Assembly (NCBI RefSeq): GCF_000768335.1
Contig: NZ_AVPT01000010.1
Span: 37,762-101,761 of the forward strand
Origin: Lysobacter arseniciresistens ZS79
GTDB lineage: Bacteria > Pseudomonadota > Gammaproteobacteria > Xanthomonadales > Xanthomonadaceae
Length of the DNA: 64,000 bases
Direction of reading: 5' to 3'
Below, one piece after another: positions 1 through 8,400 of this stretch. The position numbers were made by a program, and so were the translations under genes. The notes below the pieces were generated by a model that saw only the letters and a program-made list of their open reading frames with translations, made no database searches and was not told where the DNA came from. How positions within the stretch are numbered: the stretch's first letter is position 1; each line of letters opens with the position of its first letter.

Positions 1-725
1 CGATCGAGGAAGCCTACGAAGTCGCCGATGCGATCGACCGCAACGACCTGGGCGACCTGCGCGACGAACTCGGCGACCTGCTGCTGCAGGTCGTCTTCCA
101 CGCCCGGATGGCGCAGGAGCAGGGCGCGTTCGACTTCGGCGAGGTGGTCGCCGCGATCAGCGACAAGATGGTGCGTCGTCACCCGCACGTGTTCGCCGGC
201 GAGGCGGTTGCCGACGCCGCCGCGCAGACCGTCGCGTGGGAGGAGCACAAGCGCCGCGAGCGCGAGGCCAGCGGCGCGGACGACGACTCGGCGCTGGCCG
301 GCATCGCCCGCGGGATGCCCGAGTGGCAGCGTGCGGTGAAGCTGCAGAAGCGCGCCGCGCGGGTCGGCTTCGACTGGCCCGGCCCGGAGCCGGTGATCGC
401 CAAGCTGCACGAGGAGATCGAGGAGGCGCGTGTCGAATTTGACGCGCTCGCCGCGACGCCCGGCGATGCCGCCGTGCGCGACCGGCTGGAGGACGAGATC
501 GGCGACCTGCTGTTCGTCGCGGCCAACCTCGCGCGCCACGCCGGGGTCGATGTCGGCAACGCGCTGCGCCGCGCCAATGGCAAGTTCGAGCGGCGTTTTC
601 GCGCGATGGAACTGTTGGCGCGCGAGCGGGGCACGCCGTTGCCGGACCTTGCGCTGGAGCGGCACGAGGCCCTGTGGCGCGAGGTGAAGGCGGCGGAAAA
701 ACCGGCGCAGACGCCGGCGGGCTGA
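1..725 (+). CDS. mazG: Nucleoside triphosphate pyrophosphohydrolase MazG (5' end missing)
   Basis: The frame is open from the left edge, so the start lies outside the window. MazG hydrolyses (d)NTPs to the monophosphate and PPi in the cytoplasm, cleaning nucleotide pools and, in E. coli, affecting ppGpp levels. The visible part starts inside the first MazG domain (IEEAYEVADAI, then a DELGDLLLQ helix). A second MazG domain follows, with the metal-binding EEIEEA helix and EDEIGDLLF. This two-domain layout is that of the E. coli enzyme. The C-terminus ends in a short Ala-rich tail. The next gene is a response regulator 76 nt downstream, probably a separate unit. Confidence 0.93.
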   Translation, partial: IEEAYEVADAIDRNDLGDLRDELGDLLLQVVFHARMAQEQGAFDFGEVVAAISDKMVRRHPHVFAGEAVADAAAQTVAWEEHKRREREASGADDDSALAGIARGMPEWQRAVKLQKRAARVGFDWPGPEPVIAKLHEEIEEARVEFDALAATPGDAAVRDRLEDEIGDLLFVAANLARHAGVDVGNALRRANGKFERRFRAMELLARERGTPLPDLALERHEALWREVKAAEKPAQTPAG

Positions 726-739
726 GGGTTGCCGGCAGA

Positions 740-789
740 CCTTCACGTCACGTCGACCCCTTCGACGGCAGCCTTCACAAAACTGAAGG
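740..789 (+). promoter_or_regulatory. Direct repeats and inverted repeat upstream of the response regulator
   Basis: The heptamer ccttcac occurs at 740-746 and again at 772-778, 32 bp apart, close to three helical turns. The second copy is part of the inverted repeat ccttca-caaaac-tgaagg (772-789). The ribosome binding site ggaggc follows at once. Two-component regulators of the OmpR family commonly bind spaced direct repeats, so autoregulation is possible. This is inferred from pattern only. Confidence 0.3.
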
Positions 790-801
790 TGGAGGCAACC
801 C

Positions 802-1512
802 ATGCAGGGCACGCGTGACGGCGGTCTGGTCCTCATCGTCGAGGACAACCGCAATATTTCGGAGATGGTGGGGGAGTACCTCGAGAGCCGCGGCTTCGAG
901 GTCGATTTCGCTGCCGATGGCCTCGACGGCTACCGGCTGGCGGCGGAAAACAGCTACGACGTGATCGTCCTCGACCTGATGCTTCCGCGGCTGGACGGCG
1001 TCGAGGTCTGCAAGCGCCTGCGCGAGGAGGCACGCAAGTCGACGCCGGTGCTGATGCTGACCGCGCGCGACACGCTCGACGAAAAACTGACCGGCCTGTC
1101 CGCCGGCGCCGACGACTACCTGACCAAACCGTTCGCGATCCAGGAACTCGAAGCCCGCCTGCGCGCGCTGATCCGCCGCGAGCGCCGCCAGGTCGGTGGC
1201 GAGGTGCTGAAGGTCGCCGACCTCGTGCTCGACCCGGCCAGCCTGCGCGTCACCCGCGGTGGCAGCGAGCTGCAGTTGTCGCCGATCGGCCTGCGCCTGC
1301 TGACCATCCTGATGCGCGAATCACCGCGCGTCGTCAGCCGCCAGGAGATCGAGCGCGAGATCTGGGGCAACGGCCTGCCCGATTCGGACACCCTGCGCAG
1401 CCACCTGTACAACCTGCGCAAGACGATCGACAAGCCGTTCGACAAACAGTTGCTGCACACCGTGCAATCGGCGGGCTATCGCGTGGCGGACATTTCGCAG
1501 CCACCCGAGTGA
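802..1512 (+). CDS. OmpR/PhoB-family response regulator
   Basis: A 236-residue DNA-binding response regulator. The receiver domain (about residues 8-125) has the acidic pocket VEDN, the phospho-acceptor Asp58 in VIVLDLMLP, the Thr of MLTAR and the Lys of LTKPF. A C-terminal winged-helix domain (about 135-230) follows, with RVVSRQEIEREIWG and the closing VQSAGYRV. The start is supported by ggaggcaaccc just upstream. The partner histidine kinase begins 16 nt downstream, so the pair is almost certainly one operon. The signal sensed cannot be told from the sequence. I do not assign a family name such as colR or phoP. Confidence 0.93.
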   Translation: MQGTRDGGLVLIVEDNRNISEMVGEYLESRGFEVDFAADGLDGYRLAAENSYDVIVLDLMLPRLDGVEVCKRLREEARKSTPVLMLTARDTLDEKLTGLSAGADDYLTKPFAIQELEARLRALIRRERRQVGGEVLKVADLVLDPASLRVTRGGSELQLSPIGLRLLTILMRESPRVVSRQEIEREIWGNGLPDSDTLRSHLYNLRKTIDKPFDKQLLHTVQSAGYRVADISQPPE

Positions 1513-1528
1513 GCGCAGTGCCCGTTCC

Positions 1529-2818
1529 ATGACCCAGGCCCTTCCGCGCCGCATCAAGCTGGCCTTCATCCTGCAGGCCGTCCTGGGCAGCATCGTGATC
1601 ACCGCCGGCGTGTTGCTGGCGGGCATCGGCGTGCGCCAGGGCATCGTGGCCGAGCGGATGCAGCGCGAGGCCGACCTGTTCTGGACCGGTCGCGCCGCCA
1701 GCCCGACCTACCCGCTGCCGCGCACGTCGACCATGGCCGGCTATCTCGAACCGGGTGCGCCGGGCGACCGCCACGTCCCGCGCGAGTTGCGCGAGCTGGA
1801 GCCGGGCCTGTACCCGCAGCGGCTGCTCGGCATGACCGACAACCGCCTCGACGTGCTGGTGGACCGGCAGCCGCAGGGCACGTTCTACCTGACCTTCAAT
1901 GCCAGCCACATCGACCGGGCGGTGCTGGTCACCGCGCTGGTCTCGCTGGTGCTCTCGCTGCTGGCGACCTACCTGATCTCGTGGCTGACCTACCGCACGT
2001 CCAAGCGGCTGGTGGTGCCGGTCAGCTGGCTGGCCGGCGAGGTGGCCAAGTGGGACCCGCGCGATCCCGATGCCGACGCCATCCGCCCCGGCCGCCTGCC
2101 GCCGGATGCCGGCAGCGAGGTGCGGCGGCTGTCGCACGCGCTGGTCGGGCTGGCCGAGCGGGTCGCCGACTTCGTCGAACGCGAGCGCGATTTCACCCGC
2201 GATGCCAGCCACGAACTGCGCACGCCGCTGACGGTGATCCGCGTCGCCACCGACATGATGCTGGGCGACCCCGACACGCCGCCGCGCACGCTGCGGTCGC
2301 TGGCCCGGGTGCAGCGTGCCGGGCGCGACATGGAGGCGGTGATCGACGCCTTCCTGATCCTCGCGCGCGAGGCCGACATCGCCCCGCAGAGCGCGGAGTT
2401 CGAGGTCCGCGACATCGTCGACGACCAGGTCGAGCGGACCCGGCCGCTGCTGGCGTCCAAACCGGTCGCGATCGAGGTGGTCGACAACGGTGCGCCCAGG
2501 CTGTTCGGCCCGCCGCACGTGCTCGCGGTGATGATCGGCAACCTGCTGAGCAACGCGGTGCACTTCACCGACCACGGCGAGATCGAGGTGCGGCTGGAGC
2601 CCGACCGGATCGAGGTGCGCGACAGCGGCATCGGCATGGACGTCGAAACCCTCGCGCGCGCGTTCGAACCGTTCTACCGCGGCGACCCGGCGCGCGAGCC
2701 GGGCAGCGGCATGGGCCTGTCGATCGCGCGGCGGCTCGGTGACCGCATGGGCTGGCCGCTGCAGCTGCAGAGCGAGGTCGGGCGCGGCACGGTCGCGACC
2801 ATCCGCTTCCGCGGTTGA
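1529..2818 (+). CDS. Sensor histidine kinase of the two-component pair
   Basis: A 429-residue inner-membrane sensor kinase. Transmembrane segments lie at about residues 13-33 and 131-151 and flank a periplasmic sensor of about 95 residues with no recognisable domain. A linker leads to the dimerisation helix with His228 in DASHELRTPLT, then the ATP-binding domain with the N box (NLLSNAVHF), G1 (DSGIGMD), the F box (FEPFYRGD) and G2 (GSGMGLSIA). It presumably phosphorylates Asp58 of the regulator encoded just upstream. Compared with typical kinases of this type the cytoplasmic half is standard, and the sensor region is the part likely to be lineage-specific. Confidence 0.92.
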   Translation: MTQALPRRIKLAFILQAVLGSIVITAGVLLAGIGVRQGIVAERMQREADLFWTGRAASPTYPLPRTSTMAGYLEPGAPGDRHVPRELRELEPGLYPQRLLGMTDNRLDVLVDRQPQGTFYLTFNASHIDRAVLVTALVSLVLSLLATYLISWLTYRTSKRLVVPVSWLAGEVAKWDPRDPDADAIRPGRLPPDAGSEVRRLSHALVGLAERVADFVERERDFTRDASHELRTPLTVIRVATDMMLGDPDTPPRTLRSLARVQRAGRDMEAVIDAFLILAREADIAPQSAEFEVRDIVDDQVERTRPLLASKPVAIEVVDNGAPRLFGPPHVLAVMIGNLLSNAVHFTDHGEIEVRLEPDRIEVRDSGIGMDVETLARAFEPFYRGDPAREPGSGMGLSIARRLGDRMGWPLQLQSEVGRGTVATIRFRG

Positions 2819-2882
2819 GCGCCGGCCCGCCGGTCCGCGACGGCGCGTTATGCTCGGGCTTCCACCCGTGCGGAACCCTGCC

Positions 2883-3872
2883 ATGCGCCGTTTCATGCTG
2901 CTGCCCCTGCTCGCACTCGCCATGACCGCAAACGCCCAGACCGCCCCGCAACCGAAGACCGCGCTGGTGATCCACGGTGGCGCCGGCTACGTGCCGCGCG
3001 AGTCGCTGTCCACCGAGGACGAGGCCGCCGCGCGCGCCGACCTCGAGCGCGCGCTGGAGGCCGGCCACGCGATCCTCGCTGCCGGCGGCGCCGCGCTCGA
3101 CGCGGTGCAGGCCGCGGTGGTGGTGCTGGAGGAATCGCCGCGCTTCAACGCCGGGAAGGGCGCTGTGTTCAATGCCGAGGGCGGCCACGAACTCGATGCC
3201 TCGATCATGGAGGGCCACACCCGCCGCGCCGGAGCGGTGGCCGGCGTGACCACCGTGCGCAGCCCGATCACGCTGGCGCGCACGGTGATGGAGCACTCGC
3301 CGCACGTGATGCTGGCCGGCGCGGGCGCCGAGGCGTTCGCCGATTCGCGGCCGGAGATCGAGCGCGTCCCCAACGACTGGTTCGACACCGACAAGCGTCG
3401 CCGCGCGCTGGAGAAGGCGCAGCGCCAGGCCGCCGCCGGCGACGACGCGCCCGGCCAGTACTTCGGCACGGTCGGCGCGGTCGCGCTCGACGCCCACGGC
3501 CACATCGCCGCGGCGACCAGCACCGGCGGCATGACCAACAAGAAGTGGGGCCGGATCGGCGACTCGCCGGTGATCGGCGCTGGCACCTGGGCGGACGACC
3601 GCTGCGGCGTGTCGGGTACGGGCTGGGGCGAGTTCTACATCCGCAATGCGGTCGCCCACGACATCTGCGCGCGCGTCGCCTACCGCGGCGACTCGCTCGC
3701 CGACGCGGCCGGGGAAGTCGTCAACAGGATCGTACCGGCCGCCGGCGGCGATGGTGGCGCAATCGCGCTGGACGCCGACGGCAACATCGCGATGCCGTTC
3801 AACACCGGCACCATGTACCGCGCCTGGATCCGCCCGGACGGCAGCCGCGGCGTCGCGATCTTCGAGGATTGA
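2883..3872 (+). CDS. Isoaspartyl peptidase / plant-type L-asparaginase (Ntn hydrolase), secreted
   Basis: The predicted protein is 329 residues with a signal peptide (MRRFMLLPLLALAMTANAQ), so it probably acts in the periplasm, unlike E. coli IaaA, which is cytoplasmic. Family Ntn hydrolases self-cleave before a Thr that becomes the nucleophile. Here that residue is Thr196 in FGTVGAVALD, followed by the substrate loop TSTGGMTNKKWGRIGDSP. The N-terminal part has VIHGGAGY and FNAGKGAVF, also typical. The ATG at 2883 is chosen because it gives the signal peptide. A longer frame upstream reads through the previous gene's 3' end and is not plausible. A TATGCT box at 2849-2854 may be the -10 element. 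Confidence 0.9.
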   Translation: MRRFMLLPLLALAMTANAQTAPQPKTALVIHGGAGYVPRESLSTEDEAAARADLERALEAGHAILAAGGAALDAVQAAVVVLEESPRFNAGKGAVFNAEGGHELDASIMEGHTRRAGAVAGVTTVRSPITLARTVMEHSPHVMLAGAGAEAFADSRPEIERVPNDWFDTDKRRRALEKAQRQAAAGDDAPGQYFGTVGAVALDAHGHIAAATSTGGMTNKKWGRIGDSPVIGAGTWADDRCGVSGTGWGEFYIRNAVAHDICARVAYRGDSLADAAGEVVNRIVPAAGGDGGAIALDADGNIAMPFNTGTMYRAWIRPDGSRGVAIFED

Positions 3873-4068
3873 CGCCACCGGGCCGCGCGGGCGGCGCCTG
3901 CTGGTCTCGACGTCATCGGCGAAGGACGTGCCGGCGGGGATATGGCAAAATCCACCGTTCCTTCGTCGCCCCGCCCGCCGGATCCGGATCGATGCCGTTC
4001 CACGACGATCTCCAGTCCATCCGCGGCCGGCACCCGTCGGGCCGCCGTTCGCGGCCGCGTCCCGCCTG

Positions 4069-4449
4069 ATGGCCGACCAGATCGGCCACCTGCCGCGCGG
4101 TCCGGCGCGGATGATGAAGGCGGCGAAGTGGTCGATCCAGGGCCTGGCGGCGGCGTGGTTGCACGAGTCGTCGTTCAGGCTCGAGGTCTACCTGTTCGTC
4201 CTGCTCGCGCCGCTGGGCTGGTGGCTGGGCGGATCGCCGGTGGAGCGGGTGCTGCTGATCGGCTCGATGCTGATGGTGCTGAGCGTCGAACTGCTCAATT
4301 CGTCGATCGAGGCGCTGATCGAGCGCTACGGTCCCGAGTTCCACGAGCTGGCCGGCCGGGCCAAGGACATGGGTTCGGCCGCGGTGTTCGTGCTGATGTT
4401 GAATGTGTTGCTGACCTGGGGGGCGTTGCTGCTCCCCCGCCTGTTCTGA
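4069..4449 (+). CDS. dgkA: Diacylglycerol kinase, small membrane type
   Basis: A 126-residue integral membrane enzyme that phosphorylates diacylglycerol to phosphatidic acid, recycling the product of membrane-derived oligosaccharide or LPS modification. Three transmembrane helices are visible. The family signature is present in ELLNSSIEALIERYGPEFHE followed by AKDMGSAAV, including the catalytic and Mg-binding Glu residues. The length matches the family (about 120). The start at 4069 is chosen from homology. The frame continues upstream, but that part has no conserved sequence. The preceding 196 bp gap holds no gene that I can see. Confidence 0.92.
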   Translation: MADQIGHLPRGPARMMKAAKWSIQGLAAAWLHESSFRLEVYLFVLLAPLGWWLGGSPVERVLLIGSMLMVLSVELLNSSIEALIERYGPEFHELAGRAKDMGSAAVFVLMLNVLLTWGALLLPRLF

Positions 4450-4465
4450 CTGCCGGGAAACGCCC

Positions 4466-5206
4466 GTGATTGAAATGCTGATGGATCCGGAAGTCTGGAT
4501 CACCCTGATTACCCTGAGCGCGATCGAGATCGTGCTCGGCATCGACAACCTGGTCTTCATCTCGATCGCGGTCAGCAAGCTGCCGCCGCACCGGCGCGAG
4601 GTGGCCCGCAAGTTCGGCATCGCGGTGGCCTGCATCACCCGCATCTGCCTGCTGCTGACGCTGGCATGGCTGGCGGGGCTGACCAACGACCTGTTCCAGC
4701 TGTTCGGCCAGGGCATCTCGGTGCGCGACCTGGTGCTGATCCTCGGCGGCGCGTTCCTGATCATCAAGGGCTCGATGGAGATCAAGGACTCGATCATCGG
4801 CGAGGCCGAGGCCGAGGACATCCACACCCGGCCGGTGACCTCGTTCTGGGCGGTGATCGCGCAGATCGCGGTGATCGACATCGTGTTCTCGCTCGACTCG
4901 GTGATCGCCGCGGTCGGCATGGCCAACCAGACCTGGATCATGGTCTGCGCGATCCTGCTGGCGGTCGGCGTGATGCTGCTGGCGGCGACCCCGCTGGGCC
5001 GCTTCATCGAGCGCAACCCGACGGTCAAGATGCTGGCGCTGGCCTTCATCGTGCTGATCGGCGTGTACCTGGTGCTGGACGGCTTCGGGATGCACATCCC
5101 GAAGGGCTACGTGTACGGCGCGATGGGCTTCTCGGCGCTGGTCGAGATCCTCAACCTCTGGGCCAAGCGACGCGCGGCGATGCAGCGGGTCGGCGTCGAC
5201 GCCTGA
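4466..5206 (+). CDS. TerC-family integral membrane protein
   Basis: A 246-residue protein with about seven transmembrane helices, matching the TerC family (tellurium resistance / metal-ion exporter superfamily). The family motifs are visible: EIVLGIDNLVFISI near the N-terminus and IDIVFSLDSVIAAVGM mid-protein, each with the conserved membrane-embedded Asp. Members such as Alx and MntP-like proteins export Mn or help metalate exported proteins, but the substrate here is unknown. The start is a GTG at 4466 with an upstream gggaaa. It lies 16 nt after dgkA and may be co-transcribed with it. No Mn riboswitch is seen in the leader. Confidence 0.88.
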   Translation: MIEMLMDPEVWITLITLSAIEIVLGIDNLVFISIAVSKLPPHRREVARKFGIAVACITRICLLLTLAWLAGLTNDLFQLFGQGISVRDLVLILGGAFLIIKGSMEIKDSIIGEAEAEDIHTRPVTSFWAVIAQIAVIDIVFSLDSVIAAVGMANQTWIMVCAILLAVGVMLLAATPLGRFIERNPTVKMLALAFIVLIGVYLVLDGFGMHIPKGYVYGAMGFSALVEILNLWAKRRAAMQRVGVDA

Positions 5207-5324
5207 CCCGGCGGCGGGACCGCGCCCCCGTGACACTCCCGCGGCGTGCTTCACGTCGCGGCCATTGCGCGCCGGCATGGCCGGTGGTGCAATGCGGGGC
5301 ATCCTGCCCTGACGGAGTCGTGCC

Positions 5325-5963
5325 ATGCGGATCCTGCTCGTCGTACTGCTCGCCGGCCTGCTGAGCGGCTGCGGCTACAACACCATCCAGCAGAAGGACG
5401 AGGCCGTCAGCGCGGCCTGGTCGCAGGTGCTGAACGTCTACAAGCGCCGCGCCGACCTGGTGCCGAACCTGGTCGCGACCGTGCGCGGTTACGCGGCGCA
5501 TGAGCAGCAGGTGCTGACCCAGGTCACCGAGGCGCGCTCGCGGGTCGGCTCGATCAACGTCAACGCCGACGATCCGGCATCGATCGAGCAGTTCCAGCAG
5601 GCCCAGGGCCAGTTGCAGAGCGCGATCGGGCGGCTGCTGCTGGTCAGCGAGAACTACCCGCAACTCAAAGCCGACCAGAACTTCCTGCAGTTGCAGGCGC
5701 AGCTGGAAGGCACCGAGAACCGCATCACCGTCGAGCGCCAGCGCTACATCGAGACGGTGCAGGACTACAACACCTACATCCGCAAGTTCCCGGTCAACCT
5801 GACCGCGATGGTGTTCGGCTACGACACCAAGCCGAACTTCAGCGTCGAGAACGAGCAGCAGATCCAGCAGCCGCCGCAGGTCGACTTCGGTGCGCCGGCG
5901 CCGGCGACTGCCCCCGCGCCGCAGGCCCCGGCTCCGCAGCAACCGGCACCGGCCGGCGGTTGA
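5325..5963 (+). CDS. LemA family protein
   Basis: A 212-residue LemA protein with an N-terminal signal and lipobox-like LLSGCGYN (Cys at about residue 17), followed by a long helical hairpin domain containing YKRRADLVPNLVATVRGYA, the family signature. The C-terminus is a low-complexity Ala/Pro/Gln tail. LemA proteins are commonly encoded with TPM-domain proteins, as they are here, and are thought to work with them at the cell envelope. Their biochemical role is unsettled. The gene is followed after 34 nt by two TPM-domain genes, which suggests a three-gene operon. Confidence 0.9.
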   Translation: MRILLVVLLAGLLSGCGYNTIQQKDEAVSAAWSQVLNVYKRRADLVPNLVATVRGYAAHEQQVLTQVTEARSRVGSINVNADDPASIEQFQQAQGQLQSAIGRLLLVSENYPQLKADQNFLQLQAQLEGTENRITVERQRYIETVQDYNTYIRKFPVNLTAMVFGYDTKPNFSVENEQQIQQPPQVDFGAPAPATAPAPQAPAPQQPAPAGG

Positions 5964-5997
5964 GCCGGTTGATCGCACGCCGCCCGGGACTGCGGTC

Positions 5998-6951
5998 ATG
6001 CGCCTGATGCGGGCAGCGACGTGGATGTCCGTAACCGGGCGCGCGCCGGTGCGGGCGTCCGCCTGGCTCGTGGCGATGCTGCTTTGGCTGGCCTGTGCGG
6101 TCGCCCAGGCCCAGCAGCTGGCGCCGATCCCGGCGCTGGACTCGCCCGTCGTCGACACCACCGGCACCCTCGACGCCGCCACGCGCCGGCAACTTGAAGC
6201 GCAGGCGCTCGCCCTGCAGCAGCGCAAGGGCGCCCAGCTGCAGGTGCTGATGGTGCCGACCACCCAGCCCGAGGACATCGCCCAGTACGCGGTGCGCGTG
6301 TTCGACCAGTGGCGGCTCGGGCGCGAGAAGGTCGACGACGGCGTGCTGCTGGTGGTCGCCAGGGATGACCGGCGGGTGCGGATCGAGGTCGGCTACGGGC
6401 TGGAAGGCGCGATTCCCGACGCGACCGCGATCCGGGTGATCCAGGAGTACGTGGTGCCGCGGTTCCGCGCCGGCGACTACGCCGGCGGCATCGTCGACGC
6501 GACCGCGGCGCTGGTCGGGCTGATCGACGGCGAGCCGCTGCCCGCGCCGATGGCCGAGCCCGCCCGCGATGCGCGCGGAGGGGGCGGCAGCTGGCTGTTC
6601 GCATTGTTCGCGGCTTTCGTCGTTGCCCAGTTCGCGCGCGGCATCCTCGGCTCGGCCGCGCGCCCCGTCCGGGGCGTCGGAACCGCGCTCGCGGCCGGCG
6701 GGGTCGCGTGGCTGCTGTCGTCGGTGCTGTTCGGTGGCATCGCGGCCGTGGGCGGGCTGCTGTTCGGGCTGGCCAGCAGCTCCGGCGGGCGTTTCGCCGC
6801 CGACCGCGGCTGGGGCGGCTACGGCGGCTGGGGTGGAGGTGGTGGCTGGGGCGGTGGCGGCGGCTTCGGTGGCGGCGGTGGCTTCGGCGGAGGCGGCTGG
6901 GGCGGTGGCGGTGGCATGAGCGGTGGCGGCGGCGCCTCCGGCAGCTGGTGA
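5998..6951 (+). CDS. TPM-domain (YgcG-like) membrane protein with Gly-rich tail
   Basis: A 317-residue protein. It has an N-terminal signal peptide ending near CAVAQAQQ, then a TPM_phosphatase domain (about residues 38-165) with PVVDTTGTLD, VDDGVLLVVARDDRRVRIEVGYGLEG and FRAGDYAGGI. Two hydrophobic segments follow, and an extreme Gly/Trp-rich C-terminal tail. This is the standard YgcG architecture. The domain has been linked to phosphatase activity in plant photosystem II repair, but the bacterial role is uncertain. Later ATGs at 6007 and 6025 are possible starts and would only shorten the signal region. It lies between lemA and a second TPM gene. Confidence 0.87.
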   Translation: MRLMRAATWMSVTGRAPVRASAWLVAMLLWLACAVAQAQQLAPIPALDSPVVDTTGTLDAATRRQLEAQALALQQRKGAQLQVLMVPTTQPEDIAQYAVRVFDQWRLGREKVDDGVLLVVARDDRRVRIEVGYGLEGAIPDATAIRVIQEYVVPRFRAGDYAGGIVDATAALVGLIDGEPLPAPMAEPARDARGGGGSWLFALFAAFVVAQFARGILGSAARPVRGVGTALAAGGVAWLLSSVLFGGIAAVGGLLFGLASSSGGRFAADRGWGGYGGWGGGGGWGGGGGFGGGGGFGGGGWGGGGGMSGGGGASGSW

Positions 6952-6961
6952 GGACGGGTTG

Positions 6962-7450
6962 ATGCGTTGGCTCAGGCACCTCTTCGCACCATCGGCCCGG
7001 CGGCTGTACCCGGAAGCGTCGCTGCAGCGGATCACCGCGGCGATCGCGGCCAGCGAGCTGCGCCACACCGGCGAGATCTGCTTCGCGGTGGAGGCCGCAT
7101 TGCCGCTGCAGGCGGTGCTGGCCGGCACCGACGCGCGCGACCGTGCCCGCGATGCCTTCGCCCGGCTGCGGGTGTGGGACACCGCGGCCAACAACGGCGT
7201 GCTGCTGTACCTGCTGCTGGCCGACCATCGCATCGAGATCGTCGCCGACCGCGCCTTCGACACGCTGGTGGGCGACGCCCAATGGCAGGGCGCGTGCCTT
7301 CTGGTCGAGGAGCGCCTGCGCGCCGGCGAACCGGAGGCCGCGGTGCTGGCCGGCATCGACGCGCTGTCGGACATCATCGCCGCGCACTTTCCGCACAATG
7401 GCGACGCGGTCGACCACGACGAGCTGCCCAACGTCCCGCACCTGCTCTGA
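6962..7450 (+). CDS. TPM-domain protein, short form
   Basis: A 162-residue protein carrying a second, divergent TPM domain (ELRHTGEICFAVEAALPL, then NNGVLLYLLLADHRIEIVAD). It has no signal peptide and no Gly-rich tail, so it is probably a cytoplasmic or peripheral partner of the upstream YgcG-like protein. It starts 10 nt after that gene, with ggacgggttg upstream of the ATG. LemA, long TPM and short TPM proteins in this order are a frequent proteobacterial cluster. The molecular function is not known. Confidence 0.85.
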   Translation: MRWLRHLFAPSARRLYPEASLQRITAAIAASELRHTGEICFAVEAALPLQAVLAGTDARDRARDAFARLRVWDTAANNGVLLYLLLADHRIEIVADRAFDTLVGDAQWQGACLLVEERLRAGEPEAAVLAGIDALSDIIAAHFPHNGDAVDHDELPNVPHLL

Positions 7451-7522
7451 GCGGTCGCGCGGGTCGGCAAGCGGCGTGATGGTCGGGCACAATGACCGCT
7501 GCCCCGGCCAGTCCCGCGCTCA

Positions 7523-8395
7523 ATGACCATCCTCCATCAGATCGACCCGGTCGCCATCGGCCTCGGCCCGCTGCAGGTGCACTGGTACGGGATCATGTAC
7601 CTGATCGGCTTCGGCCTGGCGTGGTGGCTCGGGCGCCGCCGCGTGCGCGCCGGCCGGTTGCCGGGTGTCAACGAGCAGGCGTTCGGCGACCTGCTGTTCT
7701 ACGGCATGCTCGGCGTGGTGCTGGGCGGCCGGATCGGCTACGTGCTGTTCTACGGTTTCCAGGACCTTGTGCGCGACCCGCTGATGCTCATCCGCATCTG
7801 GGAAGGCGGCATGAGTTTCCACGGCGGCCTGCTGGGCGTGCTGGCCGCGACCTGGTGGTGGGCGCGCCGGCATCGGCTGCACTTCTTCGACGTGGCCGAT
7901 TTCGTCGCGCCGCTGGTGCCGCCCGGGCTGGGCTTCGGGCGGCTGGGCAACTATATCGGCGGCGAGCTGTGGGGCCGGCCGACCGACGCCGGCTGGGGCG
8001 TGGTGTTCCCGCGCGCGCCGGAATTCGCCGGCTGGACCCAGGAGCAGCTGCAGGCGCAGTTCGCCGCCGGCGCACTCGACCGCTTCGCCCGTCATCCATC
8101 GCAGCTGTACCAGGCCGCGCTCGAGGGGCTGGCGATGTTCTGCATCCTCTGGTGGTTCTCCAGCCGCCCGCGGCCGCGCTACGCGGTGTCGGGCATGTTC
8201 GCGCTGCTGTACGGCGTGTTCCGGTTCGCGGTGGAGTTCGTGCGCGAGCCCGACGCGCAGCTGGGCTACCTCGCCTTTGGCTGGCTGACCATGGGCCAGC
8301 TGCTGAGCCTGCCGCTGGTGCTGGTCGGACTGTTCTGGCTGTGGCTGTCGCGCCGCCAGCCGACCGTGCAGCCCGTGGCCGGGCAGGGGGCATAA
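7523..8395 (+). CDS. lgt: Prolipoprotein diacylglyceryl transferase
   Basis: A 290-residue inner-membrane enzyme that moves diacylglycerol from phosphatidylglycerol to the lipobox Cys of prelipoproteins, the first step of lipoprotein maturation. Seven transmembrane helices are visible, with [11 protein letters not shown] at the N-terminus and the Lgt signature [15 protein letters not shown], which carries the essential Arg and Asn. [11 protein letters not shown] motif precedes it. A cacaat box at 7490-7495 may be the -10. thyA begins 5 nt after the stop, the conserved lgt-thyA arrangement. Several lipoproteins in this window (LemA, LolB, the TlpA protein) would be its substrates. Confidence 0.96.
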   Translation: MTILHQIDPVAIGLGPLQVHWYGIMYLIGFGLAWWLGRRRVRAGRLPGVNEQAFGDLLFYGMLGVVLGGRIGYVLFYGFQDLVRDPLMLIRIWEGGMSFHGGLLGVLAATWWWARRHRLHFFDVADFVAPLVPPGLGFGRLGNYIGGELWGRPTDAGWGVVFPRAPEFAGWTQEQLQAQFAAGALDRFARHPSQLYQAALEGLAMFCILWWFSSRPRPRYAVSGMFALLYGVFRFAVEFVREPDAQLGYLAFGWLTMGQLLSLPLVLVGLFWLWLSRRQPTVQPVAGQGA

Positions 8396-8400
8396 CAGCG

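Noticed and set aside
4466..5206. Manganese (yybP-ykoY) riboswitch before the TerC gene
   Set aside because: Only 16 nt separate dgkA from the start codon, leaving no room for the element.
6780..6945. Gly-rich repeat DNA at the end of the TPM protein gene
   Set aside because: It is the normal low-complexity C-terminal tail of YgcG-like proteins, not an independent repeat element.
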